This document shows positions 5,643-10,375 of a stretch of DNA of 10,375 bases, piece after piece. Source of the DNA: Flavisolibacter sp. (GTDB lineage Bacteria > Bacteroidota > Bacteroidia > Chitinophagales > Chitinophagaceae); the NCBI GenBank assembly GCA_017745135.1, contig JAGIAB010000079.1:1-10375 (forward strand). Reading direction: 5' to 3'. The notes beneath the pieces were generated by a model that saw only the letters and a program-made list of their open reading frames with translations, was not told where the DNA came from and ran no database searches. The position numbers and the translations under genes were made by a program. Numbering within the stretch: the first letter of the stretch is position 1; each line of letters begins with the position of its first letter.

Positions 5643-7784
5643 ATGAAAAGAATGCTTGCTTTATTGCTGCTGGTAACAGCCGTTTTGAATGCGGTTTCTG
5701 CACAGGAACTTCATTCGCCCAATAACAATTTGCTGCTGCAATTTTCCCTGCGGGATGATGGTACGCCTACCTACGATCTTAGTTATAAAGGAAAGCCTGT
5801 GGTAAAGCCCAGTAAAATGGGTTTTGCCCTGAAGGATAATAAACAGCTTTTGGATAGTTTTAGCGTAAGCGATGCAAAAACATCTTCCTTTGATGAAACC
5901 TGGACACCGGTATGGGGAGAAGTAAAAACCATCCGCAATCATTACAACGAACTGGCGGTTACACTCACGCAAAAACGAACGGGCTATATCATGGTCATTC
6001 GTTTTCGTTTGTTTGATGATGGGCTTGGGTTCCGCTATGAATTCCCCACCCAAAAAAACCTTACCTACTTTGTTGTGAAGGATGAACGAACAGAGTTTGC
6101 CATGCCGGGTGACCTCATTGCCTGGTGGATTCCCGGTGATTATGATACGCAGGAGTATGATTATACAAAATCGAGGCTTTCGGAAATCAGGGGATTAATG
6201 GCAAAAGCCATCACGGGCAATATATCGCAAACTTCATTTTCAACCACCGGCGTGCAAACGTCTTTGATGTTGAAGAGCGATGATGGATTGTACATCAATT
6301 TGCACGAAGCCGCCTTAATTAACTATCCCGCCATGCACCTGAATCTCGATGATAAGAACATGGTGTTTCAGTCCTGGCTTACTCCCGATGCAAGGGGAGA
6401 TAAAGCGTATATGCAGGCGCCCTGCACCACTCCCTGGCGAACGGTAATGGTAAGCGACGATGCCCGTGATATTATAGCATCGAAGATCACCTATAATTTA
6501 AATGAGCCCTGCAAGCTTAAGGATGTTTCCTGGATTAAACCCATAAAATACATTGGGGTATGGTGGGAAATGATCACCGGCCGATCAACCTGGGCATATA
6601 CAGATGAATATCCTGCAGTGCAATTAGGCATTACCGATTACACCAAGGCAAAACCAAACGGAAGGCATGGAGCCAACACGGCTCACGTAAAAGAATACAT
6701 TGACTTTGCCGCCAAACATGGATTTGATGCCGTGCTGGTAGAAGGCTGGAATATTGGCTGGGAAGACTGGTTTGGAAATTCAAAAGATTACGTTTTTGAT
6801 TTTGTAACACCATATCCTGATTTTAATGTGAAGGAAATACAGGAGTATGCAAAATCAAAAGGCATTAAAATGATCATGCATCATGAAACCTCAAGCTCTG
6901 TGCGCAATTATGAACGGCACATGGACACGGCTTATCAATTCATGAAAAAGTTTGGATATGATGCCGTTAAAAGCGGTTATGTAGGACCGATCCTGCCAAG
7001 GGGTGAAAATCACTACAGTCAATGGATCGTCAATCATTATCTCTATGCCCTTCAAAAAGCAGCGGAGTATCACATTATGGTGAATGCACACGAAGCGGTA
7101 CGTCCCACAGGATTGGCCCGTACCTATCCCAATTTGATCGGCAACGAATCGGCAAGAGGAACAGAATATCAGGCCTTTGGTGGTTCAAAACCCAATCATG
7201 TAACGGTGCTGCCGTTTACGCGGTTGCTGGGCGGGCCAATGGATTATACGCCGGGCATTTTTGAAATGGACATCAGCAAGATCAACCCCGAAAATAAATC
7301 GCATGCAAATTGTACTCTTGTCAACCAGTTGGCCTTGTATGTAACGATGTATAGTCCTCTGCAAATGGCTGCTGATCTTCCTGAAAATTATAACCGGTTT
7401 TTGGATGCCTTTCAGTTTATAAAAGATGTAGCAGTGGATTGGGATGAGAGCAAATACATTGAAGCTGAACCCGGCGAATATATTACCGTAGCAAGAAAAG
7501 CCAAAGGAACCGGGAAATGGTTTTTAGGAAGTGTGGGCGGCGATCAGCCCCGCACGTCAAGGATTGCATTTGATTTTCTGGATGCAGGCAAAACCTATGT
7601 GGCAACCATATATGCCGATGCACCCAATGCGGATTATAAAACCAATCCACAGGCGTATACCATCAGGAAAGTACTTGTTACCAATAAGTCGAAGCTTTCA
7701 CAATTTGTGGCTGCCGGTGGTGGCTATGCCATAAGTTTTGTTGAAGCGGATAAGCAGCAAACCAAAGGATTGAAAAAATTGTAG
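5643..7784 (+). CDS. glycoside hydrolase family 97 alpha-glycosidase (SusB-like)
   Basis: A 713-residue exported enzyme that removes alpha-linked sugars from the non-reducing ends of oligosaccharides; alpha-glucosidase is the most likely activity. The leader MKRMLALLLLVTAVLNAVSA ends in a typical cleavage site before QELHSP, with no lipobox, so a periplasmic location is likely. Residues 21 to about 285 match the GH97 N-terminal beta-sandwich (NNLLLQFSLRDDGTPTYDLSYKGKP region). The (beta/alpha)8 catalytic barrel covers about 295-580, and a C-terminal beta domain follows. The residues corresponding to the Bacteroides SusB glutamates are visible: Glu171 (TQEYDY), Glu415 (MHHETS), Glu484 (NAHEAVRPTG), Glu502 and Glu508 (GNESARGTEY). 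Their spacing equals that of SusB Glu439, 508, 526 and 532, all offset by 24. This indicates the inverting, Ca-dependent subgroup and not the retaining alpha-galactosidase type. No susC/susD genes are adjacent. Confidence 0.95.
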   Translation: MKRMLALLLLVTAVLNAVSAQELHSPNNNLLLQFSLRDDGTPTYDLSYKGKPVVKPSKMGFALKDNKQLLDSFSVSDAKTSSFDETWTPVWGEVKTIRNHYNELAVTLTQKRTGYIMVIRFRLFDDGLGFRYEFPTQKNLTYFVVKDERTEFAMPGDLIAWWIPGDYDTQEYDYTKSRLSEIRGLMAKAITGNISQTSFSTTGVQTSLMLKSDDGLYINLHEAALINYPAMHLNLDDKNMVFQSWLTPDARGDKAYMQAPCTTPWRTVMVSDDARDIIASKITYNLNEPCKLKDVSWIKPIKYIGVWWEMITGRSTWAYTDEYPAVQLGITDYTKAKPNGRHGANTAHVKEYIDFAAKHGFDAVLVEGWNIGWEDWFGNSKDYVFDFVTPYPDFNVKEIQEYAKSKGIKMIMHHETSSSVRNYERHMDTAYQFMKKFGYDAVKSGYVGPILPRGENHYSQWIVNHYLYALQKAAEYHIMVNAHEAVRPTGLARTYPNLIGNESARGTEYQAFGGSKPNHVTVLPFTRLLGGPMDYTPGIFEMDISKINPENKSHANCTLVNQLALYVTMYSPLQMAADLPENYNRFLDAFQFIKDVAVDWDESKYIEAEPGEYITVARKAKGTGKWFLGSVGGDQPRTSRIAFDFLDAGKTYVATIYADAPNADYKTNPQAYTIRKVLVTNKSKLSQFVAAGGGYAISFVEADKQQTKGLKKL

Positions 7785-7876
7785 TGTGATGCGAACGGCT
7801 GTGTCACAGTTATTCAATGCACCAATCATCATGGAAGAAAGAAGGGAATAATTTACAGACTGACAAAAACAATAAA

Positions 7877-7919
7877 AAAACCTCTGATCACCGTTGCGTA
7901 TCAGGGGTTTTGTTTTTGT
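7877..7919 (+). terminator. rho-independent terminator of the GH97 gene
   Basis: AAAACCTCTGAT (7877-7888) pairs with ATCAGGGGTTTT (7900-7911), a 12-bp stem with one G-U pair and an 11-base loop. GTTTTTG follows. It lies about 90 bases after the GH97 stop and can also work on the minus strand because of the A-run on its left side. Confidence 0.85.
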
Positions 7920-8191
7920 GACCTGCCTGTTCAAACTTTTTGTTTAGCAATTTGAAAGCTGTCATTGATTAGTAACTGGTTTCTTATCATTTGCCACTCG
8001 ATCAAGAAACTTAAGGTATATCGTAGGTTTTTGTCCTTAGTTGGCATAAAGGAATTTATACGACTTTACTTCTTAGCCATGCAAACTGCAGTTGCCATGT
8101 GCTCACATATTATCATCAATGCATTATGCAGGCGAAGAGACAGAGAATGTCTTGAACAGGTATTGCAAAACATGGCAGTGTCTCAAGTTCC
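7920..8191. other. gene-free stretch after the GH97 terminator
   Basis: A plus-strand frame is open from 7965 to 8357, but its peptide is rich in Cys, Arg and Ile without any domain-like pattern, and it runs into the inverted-repeat element. I see no credible gene and no further repeat here. Confidence 0.5.
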
Positions 8192-8381
8192 TTCAACCTC
8201 ACCCCAACTTATTCTTCTCCCTATAGCTATCGGGATTCGGAGATGCCGCCGCCCTCTCCAAATTAATTCGCAGAGCGCCGCTTTCCTTCTCTTCGAGGAG
8301 AAAGTGGCCGCAGGCCGGATGAGGTGGAGAGGGGTTGGACGACTCCTATATCATTAGAGTTTTAATGGGGGTGAGGTTGAA
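8192..8381. repeat. 190-bp nested inverted-repeat element
   Basis: The outer arms are a perfect 14-bp inverted repeat, TTCAACCTCACCCC (8192-8205) and GGGGTGAGGTTGAA (8368-8381). Inside is a second perfect pair, CCCTCTCCA (8252-8260) and TGGAGAGGG (8325-8333). At the centre, CTTTCCTTCTC (8281-8291) pairs with GAGGAGAAAG (8295-8304) around TTC with one bulge. A small GGCC/GGCC hairpin lies at 8306-8316. A near-palindrome, CCCTATAGCTATCGGG (8219-8234, one mismatch), sits in the left arm. The nested layout suggests a small dispersed element or a structured RNA. No transposase and no clear target duplication is seen. Confidence 0.75.
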
Positions 8382-8579
8382 ATATATAAACTGTGACACT
8401 AACAACACGATCAATAATTAGTAGCACACCATTTGATAGTAGAACAGATAACAGTCGGTACAGCTTACTGTAGTGGCAAGAAGATGCATTGAAGGACATT
8501 AGTGTTGGGCCTGCTTTTTTTACTCTTTCTTCAAACGGGCTCATTTTTTTGGTTGACTGGATTTCAATAAATTAATTGT
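8382..8579. other. upstream region of the GNAT-nitrilase gene
   Basis: AT-rich sequence with no supported gene. It contains a small TACAG/CTGTA hairpin at 8459-8472 and T-runs near 8513-8520 and 8544-8550. The start codon at 8580 follows an AT-rich leader (CAATAAATTAATTGT) without a Shine-Dalgarno, as is common in Bacteroidota. The promoter could not be placed. Confidence 0.35.
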
Positions 8580-10196
8580 ATGGAAAAGCACATTAAACAG
8601 TTGGTAATAGAGCAATTGGATCTTGATGATTACCAGGAACTGTTAAGAGCCATGAAAGCTGCTTATCCTAAATGGCAGGGCAGTTACTGGAGCATGCAGG
8701 CCATAAGCAGGCTGATTGGCCAATTCGGCCAAGGGCAATTTGTAGTGAAGGCTGATGGTAAAGTAGTGGGTTCTGCGCTTTCTATTATTGTCGATTACAC
8801 CAAGTTCGGCGATGAGCATACGTACCAGGAAATCACCGGCAATTACACTTTTAATACTTTCGACCCTACTGGCGATGTGCTGTACGGCATCGAAGTATTT
8901 ATTCATCCCGATTACCGGGGGCTGCGCCTGGGCCGGAGGTTGTATGATGCACGAAAAAGCCTTTGCGAACGGCTGAATTTAAAAGCGATCGTTTTTGGCG
9001 GACGCATACCTAATTACCATCAATATGCCAATGAGCTCAGTCCTAAAGAATACATCAATAAAGTAAAGAACAAAGAAGTTTATGATCCTGTTTTGTCTTT
9101 CCAGTTAGCCAACGATTTTCACGTAAAAAAAGTGCTTACCGGTTATATGCCTGATGATGTGGAAAGCCGGGAGTACGCTACCTTGCTGCAATGGGATAAT
9201 ATTTACTATTCGCCGCCTTCCCGGAAATTTCATGTGCCGTCGAGATATGTGCGCCTGGGTCTTGTGCAATGGCAAATGCGGCCTTATAACAATTTGGATG
9301 AACTGTTTTTGCAGACTGAATATTTTGTGGATGCTGTGTCGAGCTACAAAAGTGATTTCGCCCTCTTTCCCGAACTGTTTAACGGCCCGTTGCTAGCGCA
9401 GTTTAACGATATGAGTGAAGCCGATGCCATGCGGTCGCTGGCTCAGTTTACACCCATGATAAAAGACCGCTTTGCGCAGCTTGCCATCAAATACAATGTC
9501 AACATCATTACCGGCAGCCTGCCCAGCGTAGAAGAGGGAGTGCTCAACAACATCGGTTTTTTATGTCACCGCGATGGCAAGATTGACCGCTATGAAAAAA
9601 TACATGTAACGCCTGACGAAGAATCGTATTGGGGCATGAAGGGCGGCAGCCAGCTACAAGTGTTTGAAACCGATATTGCCAAAGTGGGTGTGTTGATTTG
9701 TTACGATGTTGAGTTTCCCGAACTGCCACGGCTACTGGCAGACCAGGGAATGCAAATTTTGTTTGTTCCTTTTTTAACCGACACGCAAAATGCCTACATG
9801 CGGGTGCGATGCTGTGCACAGGCAAGGGCAATCGAAAATGAATGTTATGTGGCCATTTCGGGTAGTGTAGGCAACCTGCCGAAAGTAGAAAATATGGACA
9901 TACAGTATTCACAGGCTGCTGTGTTTACCCCCTGCGATTTTGCCTTTCCTTCCAATGGGGTCAAAAGCGAAGCTACTCCCAATGCGGAAATGATACTGGT
10001 AGCGGATGTGGACCTGATGTTACTGCACGAACTGCATTCCTTCGGCAGCGTACGCAATCTGCGGGATCGACGTAAAGATGTTTATTCGCTCAGTTATCTG
10101 AAGAAGAATGAAGCGGCAATATCACCTCATGAGTTTCATAAAGGCGATAAAGATGTAGGTGATAAAAATGTTTCAACCAACCTGGCGCATGGGTAA
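8580..10196 (+). CDS. GNAT acetyltransferase-nitrilase superfamily fusion protein
   Basis: A 538-residue cytoplasmic protein with two enzyme domains. Residues 1 to about 190 form a GNAT acetyltransferase domain; the acetyl-CoA motif is VFIHPDYRGLRLGRRLYDAR at 106-125. Residues 223 to about 505 form a carbon-nitrogen hydrolase of the nitrilase superfamily with the Glu-Lys-Cys triad visible: Glu265 (LFPELF), Lys340 (RYEKIHVTPDE) and Cys374 (VLICYDVEFPE). This arrangement is known in bacteria, for example Bacillus subtilis YhcX, and matches the nitrilase branch defined by a RimI-like N-terminal domain. The substrate is not established; an amidase acting on a small amide or an acylated amine is plausible. 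Length is normal for the fusion, and no key residue is missing. The C-terminal 25 residues are charged and probably disordered. It has no operon partner in the window. Confidence 0.95.
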   Translation: MEKHIKQLVIEQLDLDDYQELLRAMKAAYPKWQGSYWSMQAISRLIGQFGQGQFVVKADGKVVGSALSIIVDYTKFGDEHTYQEITGNYTFNTFDPTGDVLYGIEVFIHPDYRGLRLGRRLYDARKSLCERLNLKAIVFGGRIPNYHQYANELSPKEYINKVKNKEVYDPVLSFQLANDFHVKKVLTGYMPDDVESREYATLLQWDNIYYSPPSRKFHVPSRYVRLGLVQWQMRPYNNLDELFLQTEYFVDAVSSYKSDFALFPELFNGPLLAQFNDMSEADAMRSLAQFTPMIKDRFAQLAIKYNVNIITGSLPSVEEGVLNNIGFLCHRDGKIDRYEKIHVTPDEESYWGMKGGSQLQVFETDIAKVGVLICYDVEFPELPRLLADQGMQILFVPFLTDTQNAYMRVRCCAQARAIENECYVAISGSVGNLPKVENMDIQYSQAAVFTPCDFAFPSNGVKSEATPNAEMILVADVDLMLLHELHSFGSVRNLRDRRKDVYSLSYLKKNEAAISPHEFHKGDKDVGDKNVSTNLAHG

Positions 10197-10312
10197 AGAA
10201 GGTTAGTTTTAGTTTCTACACAAGAGCAATAGAAATAGGTTAGGAAAGAACTTTTGCAAAAACTAACTGGCCTGCATTGAAACAGTGTTCACTAGTAGAA
10301 ATGCGACAAAAA

Positions 10313-10375
10313 TTATTGAATGAAAATCTTTTGAGAACTATCTTCTGCCAGAAGCCAGTAGACGCCGCCCGGGTC
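10313..10375 (-). CDS. possible C-terminal end of a minus-strand gene
   Basis: The last 63 bases read on the minus strand as DPGGVYWLLAEDSSQKIFIQ and then a TAA stop at 10315-10313. The pattern GVYWL ... KIFIQ resembles the final strands of the C-terminal sorting domains used by type IX secretion in Bacteroidota, but twenty residues are too few to be sure. The gene would continue beyond the window. Confidence 0.25.
   Translation of the reverse strand, partial: DPGGVYWLLAEDSSQKIFIQ

Noticed and set aside
7965..8357. Plus-strand frame of 130 codons
   Set aside because: It has no domain-like pattern and runs through the nested inverted repeat.
8362..8544. Minus-strand frame of 60 codons starting MSPFEERVKKAGP
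   Set aside because: It overlaps the arm of the inverted repeat and the presumed leader of the next gene, and its peptide shows no recognisable feature.
8538..8551. GGCTCATTTTTTTG identical to 2878-2891 in the 22-bp array
   Set aside because: A 14-base match containing a T-run can arise by chance in a window this size, and no further similarity flanks it.
10202..10267. Inverted repeat GTTAGTTTT/AAAACTAAC after the fusion gene
   Set aside because: The 9-bp AT-rich arms are 48 bases apart, too wide for a convincing terminator.

Overview
The window looks like chromosomal DNA from a Bacteroidota bacterium, most likely of the Chitinophagaceae type. The evidence is a GH97 (SusB-type) glycosidase, a GNAT-nitrilase fusion protein, a small Bacteroidota-style fibronectin type III protein, a lipoprotein with a relaxed lipobox, and AT-rich leaders without a clear Shine-Dalgarno. 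No ribosomal RNA, tRNA, transposase, CRISPR array or phage structural gene is visible. The lineage call is inferred from gene content and not from a marker gene.

Left part (1-2780): a TPR lipoprotein gene (225-1930, +) is split by a one-base frameshift near 850-870. A minus-strand gene (2162-2776) encodes a small fibronectin type III protein and ends in a clear intrinsic terminator at 2112-2138. The two genes converge.

Repeat block (2858-3335): this is the most unusual part. It has about five copies of a 22-bp unit built around a GCTCA/TGAGC dyad with a T-tract, then a terminator-like hairpin, then fifteen copies of a 21-bp unit with an AAACTTT or AAAGTTT core. The two cores are reverse complements, and several neighbouring units can pair into perfect 8-10 bp hairpins. 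Open frames cross it on both strands, but it reads as repeat DNA and not as a gene.

Middle part (3604-5100): four small genes of unknown function in AT-rich sequence. They are an 84-residue soluble protein, a convergent 64-residue protein, a two-helix membrane protein with a CxxC zinc-ribbon-like tail, and a 71-residue protein with one C-terminal hydrophobic segment. This resembles a small accessory region. The gene-free stretch 5101-5642 contains a GC-richer block near 5413-5515 that may be a dispersed repeat.

Right part (5643-10375): a secreted or periplasmic GH97 enzyme carries all the SusB-type glutamates and is followed by a strong terminator. A gene-poor 795-bp gap contains a 190-bp nested inverted-repeat element (8192-8381). 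A GNAT-nitrilase fusion enzyme follows (8580-10196). The last 63 bases may hold the C-terminus of a minus-strand gene.

The genes do not form one visible pathway. Each larger gene appears to be its own transcription unit, and the GH97 gene has no susC/susD partner here.
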